From: Dyella dinghuensis
Lineage (GTDB): Bacteria > Pseudomonadota > Gammaproteobacteria > Xanthomonadales > Rhodanobacteraceae
DNA: 64,000 nt
NCBI RefSeq assembly: GCF_003977615.1
Contig: NZ_RYZR01000006.1
Span: 1-64,000, forward strand
Reading direction: 5' to 3'
Shown piece after piece: positions 7,836 through 17,317 of this stretch. The notes under the pieces are model-generated. The model did not search any database. It was given only the letters and a program-made list of their open reading frames with translations, and was not told where the DNA came from. A program made the translations under genes and the position numbers. Every line of letters starts with the position of its first letter. The stretch's first letter is position 1.

Positions 7836-8573
7836 TCAGCTGTCGCGCCAATCGCCCATGCGCGCGCGCAGCCTTACCAAAGCTTGACCATGGATCTGGC
7901 ACACGCGCGATTCGGTCACGCCAAGCACCAGGCCAATTTCCTTCAAGTTCAATTCCTGCTCGTAGTACAGCGACATCACCAACTGTTCGCGCTTGGGCAG
8001 CATGCTGATCGATTCAGCCAGTGCTTCACGCAAACCATCGCGCTCAATGTTGTCCGACGGGCCGAGCGATTCGTGATCGACCACGTCCAGTGCGCTGCCT
8101 TCGCCGCCGTCGCCGTCATCGGGCGCAGTCAAGCTGAGCAGCCGTGCGCTGGTCGCGTCGGCGAGCACCTGGTGATATTCCTCGGCGCTGATGCCGAGTC
8201 GTTTCATCACTTCGGCACTTTCCGCGTCCGCACCGGTTTCGTTTTCGATCTGCCGTACCACTTCGGCCACTTCGCGAACCTTGCGATGCACCGAACGGGG
8301 CGTCCAATCGGTGCGGCGCAATTCGTCGAGCATGGCGCCACGAATGCGGATACCCGCATACGTTTCGAAACTTGCAGCGCGATCCGTCGTAAAGTTTCGC
8401 GCTGCTTCCAACAAACCGATCATGCCTGCCTGGACCAGATCTCCTACGTCTACGCTCGGCGGCAGCCGTCCCATCAAGTGGTAGGCAATACGCCGTACGA
8501 GCGGCGCGTGCCTGCGCACCAGTTGGTCCGCATCTTCGCGTTGCAGCTGCAGATATTCCGAAGCCACGTTCAT
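7836..8573 (-). CDS. fliA: Flagellar RNA polymerase sigma factor FliA (sigma28)
   Basis: The 245-residue protein has sigma regions 2 (HLMGRLPPSVDVGDLVQAGMIGLLEA...FETYAGIRIRGAMLDELR), 3 (ISAEEYHQVL) and 4 (LPKREQLVMSLYYEQELNLKEIGLVLGVTESRVCQIH). It directs transcription of late flagellar genes. Candidate targets in this window are the promoters at 437-463, 32515-32541, 58653-58679 and 60952-60978. A longer frame runs back through flhG in another frame. ATG 8573 is chosen because it starts the conserved region and sits one base after the flhG stop. Its antagonist FlgM is encoded at 61019-61327. Confidence 0.93.
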   Translation of the reverse strand: MNVASEYLQLQREDADQLVRRHAPLVRRIAYHLMGRLPPSVDVGDLVQAGMIGLLEAARNFTTDRAASFETYAGIRIRGAMLDELRRTDWTPRSVHRKVREVAEVVRQIENETGADAESAEVMKRLGISAEEYHQVLADATSARLLSLTAPDDGDGGEGSALDVVDHESLGPSDNIERDGLREALAESISMLPKREQLVMSLYYEQELNLKEIGLVLGVTESRVCQIHGQALVRLRARMGDWRDS

Positions 8574-8574
8574 G

Positions 8575-9519
8575 TCACCACCCCGCAGCCGGTACGCTTT
8601 GGCCACTGAAAAAAGCAATGCGGCCGAGGTCCGGGTACGCGGGTTCTCCCCATGTATCGACCGCACCTGCCAATTGCTTGAATCCCAACGCCGCGCGGCT
8701 GGATGGCCACAAATCGACCACCGCACCCTGGCGGCGGATCGCCTGACGCAACCATTCGTCGTGCGGCACCATGCCCATGTAGTCGAGCGCGACATCGAGG
8801 AAGCGGCCGCATACGCGAGCGAGTTTTTCGTACAGTTTTTTCGCATCGCTGGCCTGACGAACCATATTGGCCACGACGCGGAAACGACGGACACCGAAGT
8901 CGTGCGCAAGGATCTTGATCAGCGCGTAGGCATCGGTGAGCGAGGCCAGTTCGTCGCAGACCACGATGACCACGTCATCGGCGGCGGCGGCGAACATCGC
9001 CACGTTGTCGGCCACGCCCGCGGACGTGTCGACGATCAGAAGTTCCGGCGGCTGGATCAGTTCGTCGAAGGCGCGGATCACGGCAGCGTGCTCGCCGTTA
9101 CCCATCTTTGCCAGCCGGCGCACGCCCGAACCGCCCGGCACGACTTTCAAACCGTTCTGTGCCGTGAGAATCAGGTCCTGCAGCGTGCAGTGGCCTTCCA
9201 GCAAATGACCGATGTGCCGCGTCGGCGAAAGGCCAAGGTGCACGTCGATGTTGGCGACGCCCATGTCGGCATCGAGCAGCATCACATCTTTTCCGGCCAT
9301 CGCCATGCTCATCGCAAGGTTCACGGCCACGGTTGTTTTGCCTACGCCGCCCTTGCCGCCCGCCACCGCAATCGTGCGTGTGGTGCGGCGCTTTTGCGAC
9401 ACTCGACGCAGGCTCGCGGCCTGGTGATAGATGTCGCGCTCTTCCCGTGGCGACGGCGCCGGAGAAGTAAAAAGATTCTGCAAGCCAGCTGCTTGGTTCA
9501 CTTGCATCGCCTCGCTCAT
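8575..9519 (-). CDS. flhG: MinD-like ATPase FlhG/FleN, flagellar number regulator
   Basis: The 314-residue ParA/MinD-type ATPase has a deviant Walker A motif GGKGGVGKT (54-62), VMLLDADMGVANIDVHLGL as switch region and LLIVDTSAGVADNV as Walker B. In polar flagellates FlhG limits flagellar number by opposing FlhF and by restraining FleQ. The N-terminal 45 residues form a linker (with a QAAGLQNLF-like motif) that in this family stimulates FlhF GTPase. It overlaps flhF by 4 bases. Confidence 0.92.
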   Translation of the reverse strand: MSEAMQVNQAAGLQNLFTSPAPSPREERDIYHQAASLRRVSQKRRTTRTIAVAGGKGGVGKTTVAVNLAMSMAMAGKDVMLLDADMGVANIDVHLGLSPTRHIGHLLEGHCTLQDLILTAQNGLKVVPGGSGVRRLAKMGNGEHAAVIRAFDELIQPPELLIVDTSAGVADNVAMFAAAADDVVIVVCDELASLTDAYALIKILAHDFGVRRFRVVANMVRQASDAKKLYEKLARVCGRFLDVALDYMGMVPHDEWLRQAIRRQGAVVDLWPSSRAALGFKQLAGAVDTWGEPAYPDLGRIAFFSGQSVPAAGW

Positions 9520-10892
9520 AGTCCTGCCACTACCATGCCGAATTTATCGGCCATATCTAAATCGTCACTGCCCGGCCCCAGCCGGCGCTGCGTCTGCGCG
9601 GCACGGCACACGAGGGTGCGCGCATCGGCGGCACTGATGTCTTCGGGAACGCGCTGACCGTCGGTCGTGCAATCCAGCGGAATGCGGTGGCGGATCAGCA
9701 CGGAAAGCACACCGCCCAGGCTCGGCGCTTCGTCGAGTTTGGTGACGATGCACGCACTCAACTGCAGCGGCAGATACGCGCGCACCGATTCATCGAGCGC
9801 GGAGGCTTGTGCGTTCGCCGCAAGCACCAGACAGGCGCGAAGCTTGGCAGTGCCGTGTGCACCGGCCTCGCGCAGTACATCCATCTGCTGTTGCAAACGC
9901 GGGTCATTGCCGGACACGCCAGCCGTATCGACCAGCACGGTGTGATGATCGCGCAGTAGATTGAGTGTCTGCGCAAGACCGGCTGCGTCGTACGCGGGAT
10001 ACACGCGTACACCGAGCAGACGGCCGTAATGTTCAAGCTGTGCGGCGGCACCGATGCGGTAATGATCGGTGCTGACCAGCGCGACCTTGCTCGGGCCATG
10101 ATTCATCACGGCGCAGGCAGCAAGCTTCGCAATCGTTGTGGTTTTGCCGACACCCGTGGGGCCTACCAGCGCGGTGACGCCTGCACCTTCGGCAAGACGG
10201 CGGCCGCTGACTTTCAAGCTGCGGCTCAGCAAACCCAGCGGCAGATAGCGCGCCTGGTCGAGATTGATTTCTTCCGGCAATTCGTCGATGAGCTGACGGG
10301 CGACATCGGTGTCGATACCAAGTCGGCTCATGTCGCGCAGGACGCGGGCGCGCATCGGACTGCGGCGCTCCATGTCGTTCCACGCAAGACTGGAAAGTTG
10401 TTGTTCGAGCAGCTGACGCAGGCCACCGAGTTCGTTACGCATGCGCGCGGTTTCCAGCACGCTTTGTTCGACGATCGGCTGCAGCACCGACACATCGCTC
10501 GGCGGAACCGGCGGCGGGGGCGGCGGCGGTGTGGCAGCGCGCACTTCCGCAACGGCCGAACGTGCTTCGACAGCAACGGCGCGCGATTCGCGGATGGGTT
10601 CGCGCGCGATGTCTTTCAGACGTTCTTTCGCGCTTTCCCTGATGTGCTCTTTTTTCGGCGCTTCTTTCTTCGGCGTTTCGGCAACTGCAGCCGTTGCTTC
10701 CGGCGCAGCAGTCGGAGCACCGTGACGCGCAGCTTCGCGCATCAGCGATTCGTCGTAATCCACTGCGGCAATGATCTCGATGCCGTCTTCGAGACGGCGC
10801 GTGGAAAGGATCACCGCATCGGCGCCCTGCTCCGCGCGAACGTCACGCATGGCCTGGCGCATATCGGAAGCCAGGAACCGTTTGATCTTCAT
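9516..10892 (-). CDS. flhF: SRP-type GTPase FlhF, flagellar positioning
   Basis: The 458-residue protein has an N-terminal B domain starting MKIKRFLASDMRQAMRDVR, a Pro/Ala/Lys-rich linker (about 90-145) and NG GTPase domains. The latter carry G1 GPTGVGKTTTIAKLA (about 240-255), DTAGV and a TKLDEA specificity motif. FlhF recruits the first basal-body parts to the cell pole together with FlhG, whose gene overlaps its end. A 238-base spacer with a palindromic repeat separates it from flhA. Confidence 0.93.
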   Translation of the reverse strand: MKIKRFLASDMRQAMRDVRAEQGADAVILSTRRLEDGIEIIAAVDYDESLMREAARHGAPTAAPEATAAVAETPKKEAPKKEHIRESAKERLKDIAREPIRESRAVAVEARSAVAEVRAATPPPPPPPVPPSDVSVLQPIVEQSVLETARMRNELGGLRQLLEQQLSSLAWNDMERRSPMRARVLRDMSRLGIDTDVARQLIDELPEEINLDQARYLPLGLLSRSLKVSGRRLAEGAGVTALVGPTGVGKTTTIAKLAACAVMNHGPSKVALVSTDHYRIGAAAQLEHYGRLLGVRVYPAYDAAGLAQTLNLLRDHHTVLVDTAGVSGNDPRLQQQMDVLREAGAHGTAKLRACLVLAANAQASALDESVRAYLPLQLSACIVTKLDEAPSLGGVLSVLIRHRIPLDCTTDGQRVPEDISAADARTLVCRAAQTQRRLGPGSDDLDMADKFGMVVAGL

Positions 10893-10925
10893 GCTTCACT
10901 CCAGGAACGACTTGCTGCGTTCGCC

Positions 10926-11073
10926 TCCTCTCCCCTTCGGGGAGAGGATTGAGGTGAGGGGCCACTCTTGTGGCAAGAGTTATTCGGAGTACGCGTCGAA
11001 TGACGTTCAGCGCAAGAGTGGCCCCTCACCCCAGCCCTCTCCCCCATCCTTGATCGAAGATGGGGGAGAGGGA
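10926..11073. repeat. REP-like inverted repeat between flhA and flhF
   Basis: CCTCTCCCCTTCGGGGAGAGG at 10926 is followed by GGTGAGGGGCCACTCTTG. The reverse-complementary block CAAGAGTGGCCCCTCACCCCAGCCCTCTCCCCC runs from about 11013 and ends in a second hairpin near 11073. No gene is seen in 10893-11130. Confidence 0.75.
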
Positions 11074-11130
11074 GCAACGCTTGCTTGATCGTCTTCATCG
11101 CTTTCCTCATCGCCTCACTGTTCAAAACCG

Positions 11131-13221
11131 TTAGCGCCCTATCGCCTGCACCAACCGCACTCGACGGTTGTCGGGTACTTCGTTGTAAGCCAACACATGC
11201 AGGTTCTGGGCCACGTGGCGAGTGAAGCGGGAAAGCCACGGACGCAGTTGTGGTTGCACCAACATCACGGCCGGTTCGCCACTCGTCTCCTGCCTGCGCG
11301 CCGCTTCCGCGACGCTCTGTTGGAGGCGATCGGCAAGCCCCGGCTCCACGGCGGCGCCTGCTGCACCACTGCTTGAGAGGGATCCGAGCAAGATCTGTTC
11401 CAGCTCCGGCGCCAGCGTCAGAACGGGGATTTCCGTGCCCAAACCCGCAATTTCCTGGACGATCTGGCGGCCCAGGGCGACACGGACATGGGCGGTGAGC
11501 GCGCCGGGATCCTGACTCTGGCCCGCGTGCTCCGCCAAAGACTCGACGATGGTGCGCATGTTGCGGATCGGCACCCGCTCGGCCAGCAGGTTTTGCAGCA
11601 CCTTGACCACCACGCCCAGCGACAGGCGCTTGGGAACCAGGTCTTCCACCAGTTTCGGCGCGCTCTGGGCGAGACGGTCCAGCAGCTGCTGCACATCCTG
11701 GTGACCGAGCAATTCGTGCGCGTGGTTTTGCAGGATGTGCGAAAGATGTGTGGCGATCACCGTCGCAGGATCGACCACCGTGTAACCCAGCCCCTGCGCG
11801 TGATCGCGCTGGTTGTTTTCGATCCACACCGCTTCCAGCCCAAACGCCGGATCGCGCGTGGCGACGCCTTGCACGGTGCCGTGCACGCGGCCCGGATTGA
11901 TCGCCAGATGGCGCTCGGTATAAACCTCCGCCTCGCCCATCGGCACGCCCATCAGCGAGATGCGATAGGTGTTGGGGCCAAGATCCAGGTTGTCGCGGAT
12001 ATGCACCGGCGCCACCAGGAAACCCAACTCCTGCGACAACTTGCGGCGCACCGATTTGATGCGCGCCATCACTTCGCCGCCCTGATTCTTGTCGACCAGC
12101 GGAATCAGGCGATAGCCCACTTCCAGGCCAATCGGATCGACGCTGGCGACATCTTCCCAACCCAGTTCCAGGCGTTCGGTCGGCGCCGCCGCCGGCAACG
12201 CTTCGGCCGACGCCTGCGCCACACGTTCTTTTGCTTCCTGGTCGCGACGAACCATCATCCACGCCGAGCCACCGCACGTAGCGGCGAGCAACAGGAAGGC
12301 GATGTTCGGCATGCCCGGAATCAGGCCCATCACCGCGAGCACGACACCGGCGACGGCCAGCGCGCGCGGCTGCGCGAACACCTGCCCGACCATCTGCTTG
12401 CCCATGTCCTGCGACTTGGACACGCGCGTAACGATCACCGCGGTGGCGATCGACAGCATCAGCGACGGCACCTGTGCAACCAGACCGTCGCCGATGGTGA
12501 GCAGCGTGTAGGTGCGCGCCGCTTCCCCGGCGCTCAAACCGTGTTGCAACACGCCGACGAAAAAGCCGCCGACGATGTTGATCACCAGAATCAAGATACC
12601 GGCGGTAGCGTCGCCGCGAACGAATTTCGACGCACCGTCCATCGAGCCGTAGAAATCCGCTTCTTCGCGCACTTCCTGGCGGCGTTCGCGCGCTTGCTCC
12701 TGCGTGAGCAGACCCGCGTTGAGATCGGCATCGATCGCCATCTGCTTGCCGGGCATCGAGTCCAACGTAAAACGAGCGGTCACTTCCGACACGCGCGTGG
12801 CGCCCTTGGTGATCACCACGAAGTTGATGATCATCAAGATCGCGAACACCACCAGACCGACGGCGAAGTTGCCGCCGATGACGAACTCGCCGAACGCTTC
12901 GATCACCTTGCCCGCTGCGCCAGGGCCGTCGTGACCGTGCAGCAGCACCACGCGCGTGGAAGCGATATTGAGCGCCAGTCGCAACAGCGTGGCCATCAAC
13001 ACCACCGTCGGGAACGCGGCGAATTCCAGTGGACGCATCACGTAGACCACCGCGAGCAGAATCACCAGCGACAGCGCGATGTTGAAGCTGAAGAGGATAT
13101 CCAGCACGAACGGCGGCATCGGCAACATCAGCATCGCCAGCCCCACCAGCATCGCGATAGGCGCGCCCGCACCGCCCCGGCTTACTGATTTGAAGGTATC
13201 CAGAGCGCTTGCTGTGGCCAT
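11131..13221 (-). CDS. flhA: Flagellar export gate protein FlhA
   Basis: The 696-residue protein has eight N-terminal membrane helices, the conserved FHIPEP-family cytoplasmic loop (ITKGATRVSEVTARFTLDSMPGKQMAIDADL) and a large C-terminal cytosolic domain (from about 340). The C-domain acts in chaperone and substrate docking in the type III export gate. ATG 13221 has AGGA nine bases ahead, and an in-frame TTG at 13230 would add three residues. It follows flhB by 18 bases. Confidence 0.94.
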   Translation of the reverse strand: MATASALDTFKSVSRGGAGAPIAMLVGLAMLMLPMPPFVLDILFSFNIALSLVILLAVVYVMRPLEFAAFPTVVLMATLLRLALNIASTRVVLLHGHDGPGAAGKVIEAFGEFVIGGNFAVGLVVFAILMIINFVVITKGATRVSEVTARFTLDSMPGKQMAIDADLNAGLLTQEQARERRQEVREEADFYGSMDGASKFVRGDATAGILILVINIVGGFFVGVLQHGLSAGEAARTYTLLTIGDGLVAQVPSLMLSIATAVIVTRVSKSQDMGKQMVGQVFAQPRALAVAGVVLAVMGLIPGMPNIAFLLLAATCGGSAWMMVRRDQEAKERVAQASAEALPAAAPTERLELGWEDVASVDPIGLEVGYRLIPLVDKNQGGEVMARIKSVRRKLSQELGFLVAPVHIRDNLDLGPNTYRISLMGVPMGEAEVYTERHLAINPGRVHGTVQGVATRDPAFGLEAVWIENNQRDHAQGLGYTVVDPATVIATHLSHILQNHAHELLGHQDVQQLLDRLAQSAPKLVEDLVPKRLSLGVVVKVLQNLLAERVPIRNMRTIVESLAEHAGQSQDPGALTAHVRVALGRQIVQEIAGLGTEIPVLTLAPELEQILLGSLSSSGAAGAAVEPGLADRLQQSVAEAARRQETSGEPAVMLVQPQLRPWLSRFTRHVAQNLHVLAYNEVPDNRRVRLVQAIGR

Positions 13222-13239
13222 GCGGTTCAATCCTGAGAA

Positions 13240-14382
13240 TTACGGTTCGCGGTAGCGTCCCTGAAGTTCCGGATCGATATCCGGCTTCGGAACCGTCGGA
13301 GCCGGGCCGCCATACTGCGTTGCCTGCTTCAACTGATAGACATAGGCAAGGATCTGAGCGACCGCTACATACAGCGCCGCCGGGATTTCCTGCCCTAGCT
13401 CAGTCGTTGCATACAAAGCGCGTGCCAACGGCGGCGCTTCGACAAGAGGAACGTTGTGAGCGGCTGCAACTAGCCGAATTTGCTGGGCAATTACGTCGAC
13501 GCCCTTCGCCACGACACGCGGCGCACGCATGCGCGCGTCGTCATAACGTAACGCGACGGCGAAGTGCGTCGGGTTTACGACGATCACATCGGCCTTGGGC
13601 ACTTCCTGGATCATGCGGCGGCGGGCGATCTGGATCTGCATCGAACGGATGCGGCCCTTGAGCTGCGGACTGCCTTCCATGTCCTTGTGCTCGTCCTTCA
13701 CTTCCTGCTTGGTCATGCGATTGCGGCGGCCGTAATCGATACGCTGCCATACGGCATCCGCGCCACCGAGCACCCCCAGCACCACGGCGAACAGCATCGC
13801 GGCATGCGCAACCAGCGTAAGCGACTCGCCGATGCCAGCACCGATCGATCCGCTGCCGGTCGCCATCACATCCGGGATGTCATGACGCAGCAGCAGCGCC
13901 ATCGCACAGCCGATAAACACCACCTTGAGTAGCGATTTCGCCAGTTCGATCAGGCCATTGAGCGCAAAGAGCTTGCCAAAACCGGCGATGGGATCGAGCC
14001 GCTCGAACTTCGGTATCAGCGCTTCGGAACTGAAATTGAGGCCGCCAATGGCAACGGTTGCGCCGACTGCTGCCATCAACGTGGCCGCAAAGACGGGCGT
14101 GAGAATGGCCAACATTTCGCGCAGCACTTGGTAGAGCACGCGCGCCGGAAGGCGATCGCTGAACAACGCGTCGCGCGAGTAGCTCAATCCGAACGCATAA
14201 ATGTTGTGCATATGCGTGTACATCTGTGAGCTGTTTGCCAACAGCACCGACGCACCGGCGAGCACCACGAGCGCACCGGAAAGATCGCGCGATCGGGGAA
14301 CGTCGCCTTTTTCGCGCGCGTCCTGAAGTCGTTTGTCTGATGGTCGTTCGGTTTTATCTTCGTGTTCGGCGCCGTCAGCCAT
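13240..14382 (-). CDS. flhB: Flagellar export switch protein FlhB
   Basis: The 380-residue protein has an N-terminal charged segment, four membrane helices (about 35-215) and a cytoplasmic autocleavage domain with NPTH at 270-273 (VVNPTHFAVALRY). Cleavage at Asn-Pro lets the export apparatus switch from rod/hook to filament substrates when FliK signals. A palindromic element separates it from fliR. A detached C-domain homologue is encoded at 1657-1923. Confidence 0.95.
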   Translation of the reverse strand: MADGAEHEDKTERPSDKRLQDAREKGDVPRSRDLSGALVVLAGASVLLANSSQMYTHMHNIYAFGLSYSRDALFSDRLPARVLYQVLREMLAILTPVFAATLMAAVGATVAIGGLNFSSEALIPKFERLDPIAGFGKLFALNGLIELAKSLLKVVFIGCAMALLLRHDIPDVMATGSGSIGAGIGESLTLVAHAAMLFAVVLGVLGGADAVWQRIDYGRRNRMTKQEVKDEHKDMEGSPQLKGRIRSMQIQIARRRMIQEVPKADVIVVNPTHFAVALRYDDARMRAPRVVAKGVDVIAQQIRLVAAAHNVPLVEAPPLARALYATTELGQEIPAALYVAVAQILAYVYQLKQATQYGGPAPTVPKPDIDPELQGRYREP

Positions 14383-14405
14383 GAGCTATACCCCAGCCGA
14401 ACGAA

Positions 14406-14542
14406 GCCCCTCTCCCTTTGGGAGAGGGGTTGGGGTGAGGGTTCGCACGAAGCGCGACAATGATGTCTCGCGCAAGACTGCAATCATGCGCGCTGATCGC
14501 ACCCTCACCCGCCTGCCGGCACCCTCTCCCGACGGGAGAGGG
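14406..14542. repeat. REP-like inverted repeat between fliR and flhB
   Basis: The left arm CCCCTCTCCCTTTGGGAGAGG with GGGTGAGGGTTCGC and the right arm ATCGCACCCTCACCCGCCTGCC with CCCTCTCCCGACGGGAGAGGG form an imperfect palindrome of the same family as 7667-7782. The right arm is nearly identical to the one near cheY, showing recent copy spread. Confidence 0.75.
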
Positions 14543-14580
14543 ATTCGCTAAGCAGGGTTGCGGAACAACGCGTTGCATCA

Positions 14581-15348
14581 TCACATCCCCGCCAGATGCC
14601 GCATCAACGTCCACCCTACGGTCTGCAGCGACGTATAAGCACTGGCAAGTCCACGCAACGCCAGCCACAGCGCAATAAAACCTGCGCAGAGGCTGATCGG
14701 AAACCCGACCGAAAACAGATTCATCGATGGCGATGCGCGACTGGTTGCGGCAAAGCCGATGTTCACCAGCAGCAACGCCGTCATCGCAGGCAACGCCACA
14801 CGCAATGCGCCGGAGAAAAGATCGCCACCCGCAGCAACCAGCGCAAACAACGACTTCGTATCCAGGCCCGTGGCACCCGGCGGCAAGCTGCGAAAACTAT
14901 CTGCCAGCAGCGAGATCACCTGCAGGTGACCATCCATCGCCAGGAACAACATCGAAACCAATACCAGATAGAACTGACCGAGCACCGGTGAGCTGGTATT
15001 GGTCATCGGGCTGACCAGTTCGGCATAACCCAGGCCCATCGCCTGTCCGATGAGAATGCCGCCGTAAGACATCGCCTGAAAGACGAGCTGCAAGACAAAA
15101 CCCATGCTTGCGCCGATCAGAATCTGCGACACCATCGTCGCGGCGCCGCCCGCACTGAAAAGATCCATCTGTGTCGGCGCCAGCGGCGACAACACCATGG
15201 TGATGACGACGAGGATGGCGACACGCACGCGCGCAGGCACGACGGTCGCGCTGAAGATCGGCGCCACCATGAAAAATCCGCCTACGCGACCGAGCGCCCA
15301 GAGCATGCCGGACAGCCAATAAATCAGCGCCGACATTTCGATCGTCAC
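14581..15348 (-). CDS. fliR: Flagellar export gate protein FliR
   Basis: This integral membrane protein of 255 residues with about six helices belongs to the export gate with FliP and FliQ. The conserved part runs from WALGRVGGFFMVAPIF to the GQAMGLGYAELVSP segment. The start is taken as GTG 15348, which overlaps the fliQ stop (GTGA) as elsewhere in this operon. ATG 15336, four codons later, is the alternative. Confidence 0.9.
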   Translation of the reverse strand: MTIEMSALIYWLSGMLWALGRVGGFFMVAPIFSATVVPARVRVAILVVITMVLSPLAPTQMDLFSAGGAATMVSQILIGASMGFVLQLVFQAMSYGGILIGQAMGLGYAELVSPMTNTSSPVLGQFYLVLVSMLFLAMDGHLQVISLLADSFRSLPPGATGLDTKSLFALVAAGGDLFSGALRVALPAMTALLLVNIGFAATSRASPSMNLFSVGFPISLCAGFIALWLALRGLASAYTSLQTVGWTLMRHLAGM

Positions 15349-15614
15349 TTGATCGCCCCCGGCAACCCCACAATGATGTCGTGCGTGAACTGCACCAGCG
15401 TGCGCAACATCCACGGCCCGACGATCAGACCGACGAGTGCCATCGCAAGCAGCTTCGGGATGAAGCTCAAGGTCATTTCATGAATCTGTGTGGCGGCCTG
15501 GATGATGCCCACCAGCAAACCGACCAACAGCGCAGTCAGCAGCAACGGAGCGGCGACCATCATCGCGATGTAGAGCGTGTGCTGGCCGAAGTTGATGACC
15601 CATTCCGGTGTCAT
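15345..15614 (-). CDS. fliQ: Flagellar export gate protein FliQ
   Basis: The 89-residue protein has two membrane helices (about 15-40 and 50-75) and the family core GLLVGIIQAATQIHEMTLSF. ATG 15614 gives the usual FliQ length. The frame continues upstream only through a translated CATTCCGG repeat, which separates fliQ from fliP by 148 bases. Confidence 0.92.
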   Translation of the reverse strand: MTPEWVINFGQHTLYIAMMVAAPLLLTALLVGLLVGIIQAATQIHEMTLSFIPKLLAMALVGLIVGPWMLRTLVQFTHDIIVGLPGAIK

Positions 15615-15643
15615 ATGGAAAACTCCCTCGACGTTTCTTTGCT

Positions 15644-15746
15644 CGTCATTCCGGCGCAGGCCGGAATCCAGTGGCGAAAGCGTGTCGGACGTAGCCACAT
15701 TGTTGGACACTGAGGACACTGGATTCCGGCCTGCGCCGGAATGACG
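15644..15746. repeat. CATTCCGG palindromic doublet inside the fliP-fliQ gap
   Basis: CGTCATTCCGGCGCAGGCC.. at 15644-15673 and its reverse complement at 15717-15746 (..GGCCTGCGCCGGAATGACG) are separated by about 43 bases. Each arm contains an inner hairpin CCGGCGCAGGCCGG. Nearly identical doublets lie at 19102-19195 and 58698-58801. Confidence 0.85.
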
Positions 15747-15762
15747 GTGAGGGAAATGCGGC

Positions 15763-16581
15763 TCATGTGTAGAAACTCCCCGCGAGCGTACCAATCAGCA
15801 ACGACCAGCCATCGACCATCACAAACAACATGATCTTGAACGGTAGCGAGATGATCGTCGGCGACACCATCGCCATACCCATCGACATCAACACGCTCGC
15901 CACGACGAGATCAATGACAAGGAACGGAACGAACAACAGAAAGCCCATCTGAAACGCCGTCTTCAATTCGCTGGTTACGAAAGCCGGCATCGCGACGCGG
16001 AACGGTACATCTTCCTTGCTCGCATACGGTTGATCTTTCGCCAGACGCGTAAAGAGCTGCAGATCGGCATCGCGCGTCTGATCGAGCATGAAACGCTTGA
16101 ATGGCGCAGCGGCGGCGGGAATCGCCTGGTCCGCGCTCATCGTGTGATCCATATACGGCTTGACGCCATCCTGATACGCGCGATTGAGCACCGGCGACAT
16201 CACGAACATCGTGAGGAACAGCGCCAGGCCCAGCAACACCTGATTGGGCGGCGTGGATTGGGTGGCAAGCGCCTGACGCAAGAAGCTCAGCACGATGATG
16301 ATGCGCGTGAACGACGTCATCATCAGCAACACCGCCGGCAACATGGTAAGCACTGTCATCAGTGCGACCACCTGCAGCGAGAGACTCCAGTTCTGGCCCG
16401 CGCCCGCGTTTTGCACGGTCAATACGGGAATGCCCGCCGAAGGCGAAGAAATGGGAGCGATCGGCGCAATGGGCGAGGAAGCCGTCGACGTTGTTGTCGA
16501 GGTGGTGTCGGCGGCATGTGCGGCAAACGGAAGCAGCGCGATCAGAAACACGAAGAACAAGCGGCGCAGAAACATCTTCAT
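15763..16581 (-). CDS. fliP: Flagellar export gate protein FliP
   Basis: The 272-residue protein has a cleavable signal sequence (basic start, then [15 protein letters not shown]), a Ser/Thr/Ala-rich stretch and the FliP core with four membrane helices. Family motifs include [38 protein letters not shown] and the [20 protein letters not shown] end. FliP forms the pore ring of the export gate. The start overlaps the fliO stop by 4 bases. Confidence 0.94.
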   Translation of the reverse strand: MKMFLRRLFFVFLIALLPFAAHAADTTSTTTSTASSPIAPIAPISSPSAGIPVLTVQNAGAGQNWSLSLQVVALMTVLTMLPAVLLMMTSFTRIIIVLSFLRQALATQSTPPNQVLLGLALFLTMFVMSPVLNRAYQDGVKPYMDHTMSADQAIPAAAAPFKRFMLDQTRDADLQLFTRLAKDQPYASKEDVPFRVAMPAFVTSELKTAFQMGFLLFVPFLVIDLVVASVLMSMGMAMVSPTIISLPFKIMLFVMVDGWSLLIGTLAGSFYT

Positions 16582-16964
16582 GACTTGCGCCCCAAGCGGC
16601 TCAACAATTCCGCAAAAGGCGGCATCGCTACCGGTGTGGGCGCCTGTTCTGCTGCCACCGTTCCCTCATACACATGCAATGCGCGCACACCGCCGGTGCC
16701 GACACCGATCAGCAGGCGCTTGCCATCGGCCTCGATCAACAGCACACGTTCGCGCGCGCTGATCGACATCGATTCTACGCAGCGCAGGCGGCGGCCACCG
16801 ATAAATTGACGCGACTGCAACCGCCGCGTGAGCCAGCCCGCGGCGAAGATCAGGGCGATGATGCCGCCCAGACTCAGCACCACGCGAAGCAATTCGCCGG
16901 TCACGTCGATATCGGGCACGCTCGCCATCGGCGCGCGCGCCAGCACAGCTACAGCAATGTTCAT
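16578..16964 (-). CDS. fliO: Flagellar export assembly protein FliO
   Basis: The 128-residue protein has one membrane helix (about residues 24-46) and a small cytosolic domain ([31 protein letters not shown]). FliO assists FliP ring assembly. ATG 16964 overlaps the fliN stop. The longer frame upstream is a shadow of fliN. Confidence 0.88.
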   Translation of the reverse strand: MNIAVAVLARAPMASVPDIDVTGELLRVVLSLGGIIALIFAAGWLTRRLQSRQFIGGRRLRCVESMSISARERVLLIEADGKRLLIGVGTGGVRALHVYEGTVAAEQAPTPVAMPPFAELLSRLGRKS

Positions 16965-17317
16965 CGCAGTTTGCGCACCCGTTCGGCCGGGCTGATCACG
17001 TCGGTCAGCCGGATACCGAACTTCTCGTTGATGACAACCACTTCGCCGTGTGCGACGAGCGTACCGTTGACGAAGACATCCAGCGGTTCGCCCGCCGCAC
17101 GATCCAGTTCCACCACCGAACCCTGATTGAGTTGCAGCAGGTTGCGGATGCTGATGCGCGTGCGGCCGACTTCCATGGCTAGCGTCACCGGCACATCGAG
17201 AATCATGTCCAGGCTGACATCGGCCGATTCGCCGCGAGCCTCGTTCAACGTATCGAACTCGAGACGTTGCTCGGCAGTTTTCGCCACGCCGTTCGTAAGT
17301 GCGGATTCTGTGCTCAT
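16961..17317 (-). CDS. fliN: Flagellar motor switch protein FliN
   Basis: The 118-residue protein contains a SpoA domain (about 38-112: ILDVPVTLAMEVGRTRISIRNLLQL..GSVVELDR, NGTLVAHGEVVVINEKFGIRL). It builds the base of the C-ring with FliM and FliG and docks FliH. It overlaps fliM by 4 bases. Confidence 0.95.
   Translation of the reverse strand: MSTESALTNGVAKTAEQRLEFDTLNEARGESADVSLDMILDVPVTLAMEVGRTRISIRNLLQLNQGSVVELDRAAGEPLDVFVNGTLVAHGEVVVINEKFGIRLTDVISPAERVRKLR

Noticed and set aside
11488-13188. Long open frame antisense to flhA (566 codons)
   Set aside because: It mirrors the high-GC codon pattern of flhA, is rich in His/Arg/Gln with no domain, and has no ribosome site. The flhA frame is certain.
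15615-15794. 60-codon upstream extension of fliQ
   Set aside because: It translates the CATTCCGG doublet (HSGAGRNPV-like text), which recurs at non-coding places.
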